Origin: Scylla paramamosain
Lineage: Eukaryota > Arthropoda > Malacostraca > Decapoda > Portunidae
DNA: 64,000 nucleotides
NCBI RefSeq assembly: GCF_035594125.1
Contig: NC_087191.1
Coordinates: 6,087,967-6,151,966 of the forward strand
Direction: 5' to 3'
The notes under the pieces were generated by a model. The model was not told the DNA's origin and ran no database searches. It saw only the letters and a list, made by a program, of their open reading frames with translations. This document shows, piece by piece, positions 13,705 through 28,063 of this stretch. The translations under genes were made by a program, and so were the position numbers. The stretch's first letter is position 1, and each line of letters opens with the position of its first letter.

Positions 13705-15980
13705 AACATAAGTATTTATAGCATTTAAATGCATGCAAAATACCCTATATGGGAAAACGAGAGAATATTACTAGAGACGTGTATTATAAGCGTTACTAAA
13801 ACTCTAAAACATATTTTATATGGAAAATCAGAACAATAATGAAAATGTGTATTTTGATTGTTTTTACATTGTTAGTTACCAAAACGAGAAAATGCATGCA
13901 AAGCCTCTAAGATGAGCAAGCGTAACGACATTACCAGAAACGTGTCTTTTCAGTGGTCTTGAGCATGTACGACACCAAAACGCTAAAAAAAAACATGGAA
14001 TTCACCTTGTATGCCAATACAAAACAAAATTACGAAAAACGTGTCCTTTGGGTCTTTTCGATCTTCTTACGTACCAAAACAATAAAAAGCATGCAAAACA
14101 CACTTTATGGAGAAAGATAATAATATTCCCAAAATGAGTGTTTTTCAGCTTGTTACGCACAAAAACATCAAAAGCATGGAAAGTACCTTATATGAGGAAA
14201 CGAAGAGGCATTACGAGAAACGTGTATTTATGAATGTTTTTCTGCGTCTTAGGTACAAAAACTTGAAATAGATTGAATAGCACTCTATATGTATGCAAAT
14301 GTATGGGCGCAAAATGCATGAAAAGCACACTATATATGTAAAGAAAATGGCGTTTCCACAAACGTGACTTTTGAGTTTTTATGAGGGTATTATCCTGCTG
14401 AAAAAAAAAAAAAAACATTTACAATATTCCATATACGAAAATAAAACATTATGAAAAACGTCTCGTTTGAGTGTTTTAAACTACTTACGTAACAAAACGT
14501 TAAAAAGCATGCAAAACACTGTTTATAAAAAAAAATTCATTGTCTTTCAGCTTGTTACGTACAAAAACATAAAAAAACCATGGTAAGTACCTTATATGAC
14601 GAAACGAAAAGACATTACGAGAAAAGTGTATTATGAGTGTTTTTTTAATATATTAGGTATAAAAAAAAACTCGAAAGCACTAGAATAGAAATCTATCTTA
14701 AGAAACAGAACAACATACCAAAAACGTGCATTTTTAATGTATTTTATATTTTTATGTACTAAAACGGCAAAATGTACGTAAATCACACTATATTGGTAAA
14801 ATAAACAAGACTTTTAGAAATGTGTCTTTTGAGTTTTTATGAGCGTATTAGGCACAAAAAAAAAAAAAAAAGATAAGCAAGGAAGCACCTAATGTAAGAC
14901 AGCAAAACAACATTACCAAAAACGTTTCTTTTCAGCGTTTTTAAACTACCTACGTACGAAAACTCTAAAACGCCTTTATGCAGAAACAAAATAACATTAC
15001 CAAACATAAGTATTTTGATTGTTTTGAGCTTGTAACATATAAAAAGGCTAAACTCCGTGCACAGTACTTTATATGAGGAAACGAAAAGACATTATTATTA
15101 GTGTTTTTGAGCTTCTTAAGTACCAAAACACTGAAACGCATAAATAACACTATATGATAAACCGATTACCAAAAAAATGTAATTTGAGTGTATTCAAGAT
15201 CGTTAGGTACGAAAACGCAAAAATACAAGCAAAGCACCTTGTACGTGGAGAGGAGAGGAGATTTCTAGGAACGTGTCTTTTGAGTGTTTATGAGAGTACT
15301 AGGCACCAAAATACTAAAAAACATGAAAGTCACCGTATGTGGGAAAATAAAATAACCCACCAAAAACGTCTCTTTTCAGTGTTTTGAGCTGTTTGCGTAT
15401 TTAAACGCTAAAATGCATGCAAAACACTTTTTTTTATGGAGAAAGAAAAAATATTATCGAAAACAAGTATTTTGAATATTTCAGATCTTTGTAGGTAGAA
15501 AAACGCCAAAATGCATGGAAAGTACCCTGTATGGAGAAACGAAAAGACATTACGAGAGATATGTATTAAAAGTGTTTTTGAGCTAATTAGGTATGAAAAC
15601 GCTGAAATGCATAAATAATTCTCTACATGAAAAAAAAACAGAACATTCCCCCCTAAAAAAAAAAAAAAAAACATGCATTTCAAGTGTTTTTCCCATTATT
15701 AGGTACCAAAACGACAAAATGCATGCAAAGCCCTAATATGGGAAAACGAAGCGACACTTAAGAGAAACGTGTCTTTTGAGTGTTTTTGAGAGTCTTAGGC
15801 ACAAAAAGCCCTAAAAAGCCTGAAATTTACTCTATATGGCGATACAAACCATAAGAAAAAATACAAATACGATGATACAAAAAAATGTGTCTTTTCAGTC
15901 TTTCTGATCTTCGTAAGTACCAAAATGATAAAAAAGCCTGCAAAACACACTTTATGGAGAAACAGAATAGTATTATTAAA

Positions 15981-16110
<130 letters not shown>

Positions 16111-16257
16111 TTTGTGCTTATTACGTTAAAGAAAACGTCAAAATTAATGGAAAGTACCCTATATGAAAACGGAAAGACTTTACGAAAAACATGTTTCTCG
16201 CATGAGTGTTTTTCAGTTTCTTAGGTAGCAAAACACTAAAAGCCATGAATAGCACTC

Positions 16258-16263
<6 letters not shown>

Positions 16264-16290
<27 letters not shown>
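16264..16290. repeat. Poly(A) run of 27
   Basis: The longest pure A run I noticed in the window. It replaces the GGAGAAACAGAAC part of a monomer and is followed by CATTAAAAG, so it is an expansion inside the satellite and not a retroposon tail. Confidence 0.85.
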
Positions 16291-19200
16291 CATTAAAAGA
16301 AACGTGTATTTTTAGTGTATTTCATATCGTTAGGTAACGAAACGTAACAAAAAGCATACAAAGCATCCTCAATAAGGAAAGAAAATTAGATTTCAAGAAT
16401 AGTGTCTTTTCAGTGTTTATGAAGAAAGAGCAGTCTCTACGGGGAAAAATACCAAAAAAGTGACGAGTGTTTTCAACTACTTACATACGAAAACGCTAAA
16501 ACGCATGGAAAACACGCTATATGGAGTGACGCAATGACATTATCAAATAAAAGTATTTTGAATGTTTTCAGCTTGTTACGTACAAAAACTTACAAAAACG
16601 TACTCTTATATGAGGAAACGAAAAGTCTTTGCGAGAAACGTGTATTTTGATCGTTTTTGAGGTCCTTATGTATTAAAACATGAAAACGCATGAATAGCAC
16701 TCTATATGAAAAAAAAAAAAAACATTACTAAATATTAAACGTATTTCACGTTGTTAGATATGCAAATGCCAAAAATTCATGCAACGCATCATAAGGAAAC
16801 GAGATTTCCAGAAATCAGAACTGAACAGATCAGAAACATTCTGTTAAGTGTTTTTGAACGTCTTTTGTACCAAAAAACTAAAACGCATGTAAAACACTCT
16901 TTATGGAAAAAAAAATAATAATTTGACGAAAAACAAGTATTTCGAATCTTTTTGAGATTATTACGAAGATAAACGCCAAAATGCATAAAAAGTACCCTAG
17001 ATGGTGCAACGAAAACACATTACGAGAAACGTGTATAATGATTGTTTTAAGTTTCTTAGGTACCAAAAGTCTAAAACGCATAAATAAATAACTATAACTA
17101 TAAGTAGAAACAAAACGGCATAATCAAAATGTGTATTTTTTGTTTTTCATATTTTTAGGCACCAAAACGCAAAAAAAAATGCATGAAAAGTCTCCTATGT
17201 TGTTAAACAATACAACATTACCAGAAACACGTCTTTTTATTGTTTTTTGACTGTTAGGCAGCTAAACGATATATGGAAATACAAGATAACATTACGAAAA
17301 ACGTGTATTTTCAGTGCTGTTGAACTTCTTATGTAACAAAACGATATAGGGCATGTAAAACACACTTTTATGGAAAAAAAAAATTTATGGAAAAAAAATT
17401 ACTCTATATAGGGAAACGAAAATCCATTACCAGAAACATGTAGGTATTATAAATGTTTTTTGAGCTTTTATGGTACCAAAACTCGAAAATCCGTTATTAT
17501 TACTCTATTCCAGAAATAAAACAATATTACGAAAAAAAATGTAATTTCAGTGTTTTTCACATTGGAAGGTAGCATTATGCCAAAATGCATGTAAAGCAAC
17601 TTATATCTGTAAAAAAAATGCCCTTTTCAGAAACGCGTCTTTTGAGTGCGTGCGTGTTAGGCTCCAAAACTCTAAAAAGCAGGGAAAGCACTCTATATAG
17701 GGAAACAAAACAACTTTGTAAAAAACGTGTAAAAAAAGTGCTTATGTATCAGAACGTTAAAACGCATGCAAAACACCTTCATGGTGAAACAAAATAACAT
17801 TACCAAAAATAGGTAATTTGTGTGTTCTTGAACTTGTTACGTATAAAAACACCAAAATGCATGCAAAGTACACTATATGGGGAAATCAAAAGACATGACG
17901 GTAGATGTGTATTTGAGTGTTTTTTGAGCTTCTTACTTATGAAAACGCTAAAACACATAAATAGCACTATATATAGAAAAACAGAACAACTTACCCAAAA
18001 AACGTATTTTTGGATGTTTTCACAGTGTTAGGTAACAAACCTTCAAAATGCTTGGAAACTACCCTATATGATGAAACAGAACGATATCAGAAAGTGAGTG
18101 TTTTTAAGATTCTTAGGCACCGAAATACTAAAACGTATGAATAGCATTCAATATGGAGAAACATTACGAAAAAAGTGTATTATTACTTTTTATTTTTGTT
18201 AGGTACCATAACGACAAAATGCATGGAAAGCACTCTATGTGGGGAAATGAAATGGCATTACCGGAAAAGTGTGCAACCTATTCGGGAAATCAAATGAACA
18301 TTAACAAAATCGTGTTTTTTTTTTTTGTGTGTGTTTTCAAGCTTCTTTCATAGCAGGATGCTCAAATGCATGCAAAATACCCTTCATGAACAAAATAACA
18401 TTACCAAAGTCTTGAATTTTGAATATTTTGAACTTCTTACGTATAAAACGCCAAAATGCATGTAAAGTAACCTATAATGGGAAACAAAACAATTTAACCA
18501 GAAACGTGTATAATGATTGTTTTTGAGTTTCTCAGGTAGGAAAATGCTAAAACAAGTCAACAGCACTTTATTTGAAAAAAAAAGAACAATAACACCAAAA
18601 ACGTGCGTTTTAAGTGTTTTTCTCCTTATAAGATACTAAAACACCAAAATACATGCAAAGCACGTCATTTGAAGAAAGAGAACAACGTTATAAAAAACGT
18701 ATATTTCAAGAGTGTTTAAGGTCGTTAGATATCAAAACGCGAATATGCATGCAAGCCACTCTATACGAAAAACCGAAAAGACATTATGAAAATTGTGTAT
18801 AAGTATTCTTGAGCTTCTTAGGTACTAAAAAGCAAAAATGCGTTAATAGCATTCTATATGGAGAAACATAAAATTATTACTAAAAACGAGTATTTTGAGT
18901 GTTTTTTTTTTTTTTTTTTTGCACGTTAGGTACCAAAACGTAAAAATACACGAAAAGTACTCTATATTGGGAAACAAACGTCACAATAAAAAACGAATGT
19001 GCTTTTGAGCGTATTAAGTAGGAAAACGCTAAAAAAAAAAAATCGTGAAATAAATACTTCTAGAAACTTTTCATAATTTTCCAGCTACTTTTGCTACCAA
19101 TACAAAAAAAAAAAAAAAACGCAAAAATGCCTGAATAACATTAGCTGGAAAAAAAAAAGGAAAAACATAGCATTATGAAAACAACGTATTTTGAGTTTTT

Positions 19201-19512
19201 ATGAGCTTCTTAGTTATCAAAACGTTAAAAGCATGCGAAACATCTTATATGGACAAACATAATAACATTAACAAAAAATTGTATTTTGAGTACTTTTGAA
19301 CTTGTTAGGTACAAAAATTGGAAAATGAATTGAAAATACCCGATATGGTAGAACAAAACTTAATTACCAGAAACGTTTTTCATGGGTGTTATTCACCAGA
19401 GGTAAGAAACCGTTAAAATGCGTGAATAATACTCTATATGCATAAAAAGAACATTATCAAAAACATTTTTTTTTTTTTTTGCCTTTCTTCACAAAACGCC
19501 AATATGCATGCA

Positions 19513-19629
19513 TAAGAACATAATAAATAAGGGAAGATGCAAGAAGCGACCAACCTTACACGTGGCAGTCCCTGTATTAAATATACCTACCTATTTCCAT
19601 CTATTATCCCCTTCATAAACCTGTCTAAA
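19513..19629. mobile_element. Fragment of a non-satellite interspersed repeat
   Basis: About 117 bp, visibly richer in G and C than its surroundings, interrupt a monomer between TATGCATGCA and AATGCAAAGAAC. Recognisable pieces are GGGAAGATGCAAGAAGCGAC, TTACACGTGGCAGTCCCTGT and ATACCTACCTATTTCC. No monomer in the window resembles it. The 5-mer ATGCA flanks both sides (19,508-19,512 and 19,630-19,634), which could be a short target-site duplication or just the TGCATGCA box of the satellite. From memory it resembles a dispersed repeat common in decapod genomes; family and strand are not established. No coding potential is seen. Confidence 0.6.
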
Positions 19630-22600
19630 ATGCAAAGAACTTTCTATGGGGAAACAAAACCATAACTTGCCTTTTTAGTGTTTTTTTTTTCATCGTTTTA
19701 GACAATAAAACGCTAAAAAAAAAAGTATGGAAATAACCAAAAAAAAAAAAACGTGTTTTCAGTGTCTCTAAAGAAAAACAGAATAACATTACCAAAAACG
19801 TGTTTTTTTTTTCAATGTTTTCTGGTTTTTACGTACGAAACGATATTACAACGAGATTACAATATTACAAGTGGTCCTGAACTTCTTAGGTACAAAACGC
19901 TTCAAGAGCTCTTTACATGGAGAAACAGAACAGCATTCCTAAAAATGTCTATTTTGAGTCTTTTTACAATGTTACGTACCAGAAAGCCCAAATGCATGGA
20001 AAGCACCCTATATGGGGAAACGAAAGGATATTACGAGAAGCGTGTATTTGAGCTTCTTAAGTACCAAATCTCTAAAATGCGTCAATACCTCGCTATATGG
20101 AGGAATAAACCAACCTTTTTTTTTCACAATCTTAGGTACCAAAGCTCCAAAATGCATATGAAACACTCTATATGAGGAAAAGAAACGACATTGTTAGAAA
20201 AATATCTTTTGACTTTTTTCAACCTTTTAAGCACCAAAACAATGAAATGCATGGAAAGCACTCTATATTGGAAGACAATAACACATTACAAAAAGCGTGT
20301 CTTTGCAGTGTTTTTGATTTTTATGTACCTAAACGCTAAAACGCATGGAAAACATTCTTAGTGGAGAAACAGAATAACATTACAAAAAATGTATATTTTG
20401 AGTGTTTTTTAAGCTTGTTACCCACAGAAACGGGAAAATGTATGCAAAGTACCTCATATCGTGAAACAAATATTTATAAACGTGTATTGTAAGTGTTTTT
20501 GAGCTTCATAGGTAACAAAATTCTAAATCGCGTGAATGGTACTCCATATGCAGAAACTGAATAACATTAATAAAACGTGTTTTGTTTATTTTTCACAATG
20601 TTAGGTACCAAACGCTAAAATGTATGTAAAGAACTTCATATGGGGAAACGAAACGACATTATCATATAGGTGTCTTTTCAGTGCTTTTGAGTTTTAGGCA
20701 CGAAAACGCTAAAATAAAGCATCCTAAATTGGAATACAAAATGCATCTTTTAAGTGTTTTCTTTTTCAGAACATATTACGTACCGAAACGCTAAAAGGTA
20801 CGCAAAATACTGTTCACGGAAAAACAAAATAATAATACCAAAAGCTTGTATTTTCAATATTTTGACTTTCTTACGTACAAAAATACCAAATTTCATGGAA
20901 AGTACCCTATTTCAGAAATGAAGACATTACAAGAAACGTGTATTTTAAGTGTTCATGAGCTTCTTAAACACCAAAACGCTGAAACGTGTGAATAACATAT
21001 TATATGGAGACACAAAATAACATTACTAAAATATAGGGTGCAAAGCACCCTATATTGGGAAAGGAAAGGACATTATAAGAAACGTGTTTTTTTTCAGAAG
21101 TATTTTTCAGATTTTTTACATACTAAAAATCTTAAACGCGTGAACAGCACTCTATATGGAGAAACAGAACATTACTAGAAGCGTTTATTTTTAGTGTTTT
21201 TCACTTTGTTATGTAACAAAACGCCAAAATGCACGGAAATGTTGCAGAAACGTGTAGAATGAGTGTTTCTGAGCTTCTAAGGTTTCAAAACGCAATAACA
21301 CGTTAAGAGCACTATATAATGAAAAACAAAACAATAAAGAAACAATAAACGTGTATTCTTTTTTTCATATAGTTTCCAAAACGCTAATAATGCTTACAAA
21401 GAACTCCATATAAGGAAACGGAGCGACATTACGGGAAACGTGTATTATGAGTCCTTTTAAGGTATCTTCTTAGGTACCAAAACTCTAAAACGTGTGAAGA
21501 GCACTTTATATGGAGTAAGAGAACATCACCAAAGTCGTTTATCTTGAGTTTTTTTTTTCACACCGTTAATTAAAAAACGGCAAAATGTATGAAAAGCTCT
21601 CTATATTAGGAAACGAAACGTCATTAACAGAAATGTGTCTTTTGAGTATTTTCGAGCGTGTTAGAAACGAAAACGCTAAAAAGATTAGAAAGCAACCTTT
21701 ATTGGAATACAAAACATTATTAAAACATATCTTTTGAGTGTTTTGAACTTTTTATCTACCAAAACGCTAATACGTATGTTAAACACCCTTTATGGAGAAA
21801 CTTAATAATATCAACAAGAAATGTGTTTTTGATTATTTTTGCGCTTGTTAAACATCAAAATGCATGTTTATTTCCCGATGTAATAAAAAAAAAAAAAATA
21901 TTATCAGAAACCTGCATTCTGAGAGTTTTTCAGATAATTAGTTACCAAAGTAAAAAAAAAAAAACTTGTATAGCATTCTATATAAGAAACATATATGTAG
22001 AAACATAACAATATACCAAAAACGTGTATTTTGAGTGTTTTTCACACTGTTAGATACCAAAACGCCAAAAAAAACAAAAACATGCAGAGTACTGTATATG
22101 GGGAAAGGAGGCGACAATATCGAAGACGTGTGTTTACAATGTTTTAGAGCGTTTTAGGCACCAAAACGCTAAAATGCATGTAAAGTACCCTATATTAGAA
22201 TAAAAAAATATATTACCAAAAAAAGAGTCTTTTGTGTTTAGGAGCTACTAAGGTATCATAATGCTAAAATGCGTGAAAAACACGCGTTATGGAGAAACAA
22301 TAAAGGATTACCAAAAATGTGTATTTTGAATGTTTTTTGAGCTTCTTAGAGAGACGGCGAAATTTATACAAAGTACCCTAGATGATGAAAAAAAAATATA
22401 TATAAAAAACGGGTATTATGAATGCTTTTTTTTGAGATTCCTACGTACCAAAACACTAAAAAGCGTGAAACTTACTCAATATTGAGAAACAAAATAGTAT
22501 TACAAAAAAAAAAGTGTGCTTTGAGAATTTTCCACATTTTTAAGTAGTAAAAACGGCAAAATGAATGATTAATATAAGGAAACTAAATGACATTAACAGA

Positions 22601-22688
22601 AACGTGCCTCTTTTAGCGTTTTTAGGCATGAAAACGCTAAAACGCTTGTAAAGCACCCTTTATTAGATTACAAAATAAATTACATTTT

Positions 22689-22905
22689 TTGTAATGTGCT
22701 GTTTTTCCATGTAGAGTGCGATTGAAGCGTTTTAGCATTTTGCTATATAAGAATATGAAAAAAAAATGCTTATACAGTTTTCTGGTAACATCGTTTCTTT
22801 TTTTTTTTTTCACCATATAGAATACTTTTCATGTGCTTCCCATTTTCAACTTACGTAACAAGCTCAAAACAACTCAAAATACTTGTTTTTTGGTAATGTT
22901 ATAGT
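22689..22905 (-). repeat. Short inverted satellite segment (~2 monomers)
   Basis: Two monomers run opposite to their neighbours: GTAGAGTGCG...TTTTAGCATTTTGCTA, then ACTTACGTAACAAGCTC. The left junction sits in ATTACATTTTTTGTAAT, an inverted repeat with 6-bp arms. The right junction joins TTTTTTGGTAATGTTATAG to TTTCAAAAAAGCCCAAGTGC. Confidence 0.85.
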
Positions 22906-24050
22906 TTCAAAAAAGCCCAAGTGCATACAATGTACACTATACAGGGAAACGAAAACACATTACGAGAAACGTGTATCATGAGTGTTTTTGAGCTTATTAG
23001 TTACCAAAACACTAAAAGACATGAATATCACTTTTTATGGAGAAACAAATCATTACCAAAAAAAAAAAAGTATATTTTGAGTAAATTCCACATTCTTAGG
23101 TGCATAACGCCAAAATGCGTGGAAATCACTCTATATGGGAAAAGGAAACGAGATTTCTAGAAACATTGTCTTTTATGTGTTTTATGAGCGTGTTAACGAT
23201 AAAAAAATTTTCTTAGGTACCAAAATGCTAAAAGGCATGACGAACTTTATATGGAGAAACAGAGAAACATAACTGAAAAAGTATATTTTTGAGCGTATTT
23301 CACATTGTTAGGTACCAAAACACTAAAATGTGTGGAAACTACTTTTTATGGGGAAAAGAAACGAGATTCCAGAAACATTATTATTTAAGTGTTTACGAAC
23401 GTGCTAGGCACGTTGAAAACGATGAAAAGCATGGAAAACACCATATATGGGAAAAAAAAAAAAAAAACGTTATTACCTAAAATATCTCTTTTTAATTTTT
23501 TAAGCTTCTTACGTAAGGTAACGATGATACCGATAAAAAAAAATCCTTTAAGAATAAGAAGTATAACTTTACCAAAAAATGTATACTCGTATTTCGATTG
23601 TTTTTGAGCTAGTTACATAGAAAAAAAATGCATGGAAACAACTCTTTATGGGAAACGATGATATTATTAGAGACGTGTATTATGAGAACTTTTGAACTTA
23701 GGTGCCAAACTGTTAAAAAGCATAAATAGCATTCTATTTCGAGAAACAGAACATCATCAAAAACGTTTATTTTTGGTATTTTCACATTATTAAGTATCAA
23801 AACAGCAAAATGCATGCAAATCCCCCCTATATAGAGAAACGAATCATTAACAGAAAAAGTGTTTTGACTGTTATTTAGCATGTTATGCACTAGAACGCAA
23901 AAAAAATAGAAAAAAATAAATAAAAGAAAAAATAAAACGAATTTCACCTTATATGGGAATACAAGACAACATTACAAAAACCGTGTCTTTTGAATGTTTC
24001 TGAACTTTTAACACTGAGGGAAAAAAAACACACACACACAAAAAAAAACA
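22906..24050 (+). repeat. Satellite block 3, 5-monomer type, forward
   Basis: About 11-12 monomers in forward orientation with the same five types as block 2, including the TGTTAGGTACCAAAACACTA and TTAGGTACCAAAATGCTA boxes. It ends in an A-rich and (CA)n stretch near 24,020-24,050 before the orientation changes. Confidence 0.85.
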
Positions 24051-27000
24051 CATTTCCATTAATGTTGTTCTTTTTCTCGATATAAAGTACTATTTATGAA
24101 TTTTAGCATTTTGGTACCTTAGAATCTCAAAAATTCTCTTAATACACGTTTCTCGTAATGTGCTTCCCTTTTTCAACTTAGGGTAATTTAAATGCATTAT
24201 GGTGTTTTCTACGTAGAAAGGTTAAAAACACTGAAAATACGTGTTTTTTTTTTTGGGTAAAGTTATACTTTTCTCCATAAAAGTTTTTTTTTTTTGCATA
24301 GCTTTCAGCGTTTTGGTGTGTAAGTAGCCCAAAAACACTGATAAGAGACATTTTTGCTAGTTTTTTTTTAATAAGGATCTATCCATGTTTTTTTTTTCCT
24401 TAAAACGCTTACAAATACTGAGAAGACACGTTTCTGGATATGTCGTTTATTCTCTCCATGTAGGGTGTTTTCCATGTATTTTGGCTTTTTATATGAAATA
24501 CATCCAAAATATACGTTTTAGGTAATATCATTCAATCTCTTCATATAGAGTGTTGTTCATACGTTTTAGCATTTTGGTAGCTAAAAAAAGCTAAAAAAAC
24601 AAACACATAATACACGCCTCTCGTAATGACCATTTATTTCCTAATATAGAGTACTTTGCATGCATTTTTGCGTTTTTTTTTTTATGTAAAACAGTCAAAA
24701 TGCTGCTTTTTGGTAATGTTATTCTATTTCTCCATAAAGGGTGTTTTGCATGCGTTCAGTAAGCAGTCGAAGAAAAACACTCAAAAGACATGTTTTTTTT
24801 TATAATGATCTTTTTTATTCCTATATTTGGGGCTTTCCATGCTTTGTAGCGTTTCGGTGCCTACCACGGTCATAAACACTCAAGAGACACGTTTCTGAAA
24901 ATCTTGTTTCCTTTGTTCATATATGGTGCATTTCATGCATATTGGCGTTTCGGTACCAAACTGTGAAATACTCTGAAAAATCACCTGTCAGTAATGTTCT
25001 ATTTCTCCATATTCAGTGCTATTCATGTGTTTTAGCATTTTGGAACCTAAGAAGCTGAAAATCACTCATAATACATGTTTCTCGTAATATTTTTTTTTCT
25101 TTTCCTCATTACTTTGAATATATTTTGGCTCTTTTCTACGTAACAAGCTCAAAAAAATATCGAAATACTTATTTTGGTAATATTATTGTTTCATCATAAA
25201 CTGTATTCTTCATACGTTTTAGCATTTTGGTACGTAAGATGTTCAAAAACACTCAATAGACACGTTCTTCGTAATATTTTGTATTCCTGTATAGGGTGAA
25301 TTCCATGCTTTTTAGCGCTTTGCTACCTAACACGCAAAAAAACAGTTAAAAGACACGTTTCATGTAAGGTCGTTTTGTTTCTCCATATAAAGGGCTTTGA
25401 GGGAATTTTGGCGTTTTTGTATATAAAGAAACTGAAAACACTCAAAACACGTTTTTCTTATTATGTTGTTTCTACAAATAGTGTGCTCTTAGCGGATTTT
25501 TGCATTTTGTTACCTAAATGCCCATTCCCCCTTCCCCTAAAAAAAAAAAAAAAAAAAAACTCATAATGCACATTTCTCGTAATGTCTTTCCCTTTCCCCT
25601 CATAGACTACTTTGTATGCATTTTGGCATTTTCCTACGTAACAATCTGAAAAACACTTAAGTAGTTGTTTTTTTGGTAATGTTATTCGGTTTCTCCGTAA
25701 AGGGTGTTTTGCATACATTTTAGCGTTTTTGGTACGTAAAAAGTTAAAAAACACTCAAATGACACTTTTATTTTTATTTTTATTATTATTATTATTATTT
25801 TTTTTTATAAACATTGCTTTACATGCTTTTTAGCGTTTTAAGTGCCTAACACTCTGAAAAAAATAAATAAATAAAAGAAATAACACTTTTCTGTTAATGT
25901 TTAGTTTCCCCAAATTTCTTTTGCAGGCATTTTCTAGTTTTAGTGGGTAATGCAAAATACATTAAAAATAAACGTTTTTGGCATTGTCCATATAGAGTGG
26001 TATTTATTCATATTAGCGTTTTTTTATCTAAGAATCTTGAAAACACTTCTAATACAAATATTTCATAATGTCCTTTTGTTTAATTATATAGGGTACTTTC
26101 AATAAATTTTGGCGTTTTTGGACTTAACATGCTCAAAACACTTAAAAATACTTGTTTTTGCTAATGTTATTGTGTTTCTCATTAAAGGGTGTTTAGGATA
26201 TTTTTTTTTTTTATTTTGGTGCGGAATTAACTCAAATATACTCGAAAGACGTTTTTTCTAACGTTGTTTTCTTTTTTTCTATACAGTATGCTTTCCATGC
26301 TTTTTAGCATTTTGATGCTTAACACGCTCATAAACAATCAAAAGACACCTTTCTGGAGAAGTCGTATAATTTCTCCATATAGTGTGCTTTACCTGCATTT
26401 TAGCATTTTGGCACCCAACAAAATAAAAGCTCATATTACAAGATTTTGGTAAAATTGTTCTCTTTTTCCATAAAGAATACTACTCATGCATTTTATACCT
26501 ATGCTCAAAAATTTTTATAATACACGTTTCTTGAAATATCTTTTTGTTTCCTAATTTAGGGTATTTTGCATGGATTTTGGCGTTTCTTTATGTAACAAAC
26601 TCAAAAAAAAAAAAATCTTGTTTTTGGCAGTTATTCTTTTTCTCCTTTGTATCATTTTAGTGTTTTGTTAGGTAAAAAGTAAAAAAAAAAACACTCAAAA
26701 GACAAGTTTTTTTTTTTTTTTTGTAGTTTATACGTTTTACTGCTTTTGTAGCTAAGATCTAAAGCACTCAAAATTTGTATGTCATAATGTTCTTTTCTTT
26801 CCCTGTATAGTGTACTTTCAATACATGTTGGTGCTTTTGAACGTAATAAGTTTAAAAACGCGCAAAATACACGTTTTAGGAAAAGTTATTTTGTTTCTCT
26901 ATAAAGGCTGTTTTGCATGCGTACGTAAATAGCTAGAAATAGAACATAAAAAATAAAAAAAAACACTCAAAAGACTCGTTATTGGTATTTTTCTTTCTTT

Positions 27001-27496
27001 ATATAGGGTGCTTTCCATCCTTTTCATTGTTTTGGTGCCTAACACTCCCATAAACACTCAAAAGATATGTTTCTGGAAATGTCGTATCGTTTGAAAATAC
27101 ACTCCAAAAGATAGTCAAAAGGCATGTTTCTGGATATGTGGTTTATTTTACTGTGTTTGTATGCATTTTGGCGTTTTTGTACCTAAAATTGTGAAAAAAA
27201 AACACTAAAAATACACGGATTAGGCAATGTTAATCTGTTCCTCCATATAGAATGAGTCTTACCGTTTTGCTACCTAAGGTCAAGAGCACTCAATATGCAT
27301 TTCTAGTAATGTTTTTTTCGTTACCGTATACATGGTATTTTCCATGCATTTTGGCATTTTTTTGTATGTAACAAAAATTAATATTCTCAAAATACTTGCT
27401 TTTGTTAATTTTATTCTTGCTCCATAAAGGGTGTTTTGCATACGTTTTTAGCGTTTGGTACGTAAGAAGCTCAAAAGCACTCAAAAGACACGTTTT
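24051..27496 (-). repeat. Satellite block 4, 5-monomer type, reverse
   Basis: About 35 monomers in reverse orientation with the same five-type order as block 1. A C-rich stretch directly followed by 21 A lies at 25,521-25,559 and does not fit the monomer. Near 27,060-27,140 the CATGTTTCTGGAWATGT box occurs twice about 55 bp apart, marking a partial monomer. No gene is seen. Confidence 0.87.
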
Positions 27497-27640
27497 TTTC
27501 GTATGTACCAAATCACTGAAAACCATGTAAAAAATCTCTCATTTAGAAACAACTTTACCCACCTCAAAAAAAAAGTATTTCGAGTATATTCTTTAGCTTG
27601 TTACGAAGAAAAATGCTTGCAAAGCTACTTATACGGGGAA
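27497..27640 (+). repeat. Short forward satellite segment (~1.5 monomers)
   Basis: GTATGTACCAAATCACTGAA and TTACGAAGAAAAATGCTTGC lie in forward orientation between two reverse segments. It is about 144 bp long. Confidence 0.8.
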
Positions 27641-28063
27641 ACTTTTTATCGATTTCGTACCCAAAAAAAGTTAAAAACACCCATAATAAACATTTCTCGT
27701 AATGTCTTTCCTTTACCTCATATAAGGTATTTTACAGTTTTCTTTTCGTTTTTTTACGTAAGAAACGTAACATAAAAGCAGTCAATATAGTTATTTTAGG
27801 TATTTTTATTCTGTTAATCATATTCTCCATGAAGGGCTTTTTTCTATGCATCAGCGTTTTAGTACGTAGGTACCTCAAAAAAAAAAAAAAAACACTGAAA
27901 ACACATTTTTCTCTAAATTTTGTTTTCCATATGTTAAGTTGTTCATGGATAAAAATACATGTTTTTGGTAATGCTGTTCTGTTCCTCTATATAATGTGCT
28001 ATTAATGCGTTTTAGGATTTTCGTACCTAAGAGGCTAAAAAAAATAAAAAAAAATCACATCTC
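27641..28063 (-). repeat. Segmental duplicate A, copy 2
   Basis: Reverse-oriented 5-mer satellite that matches 2,419-2,864 variant by variant (see that entry), with about 50 bp missing near 27,955. It ends abruptly at AAATCACATCTC, where forward 11-mer satellite begins. This is the junction between the two HOR classes on the left side. Confidence 0.85.
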
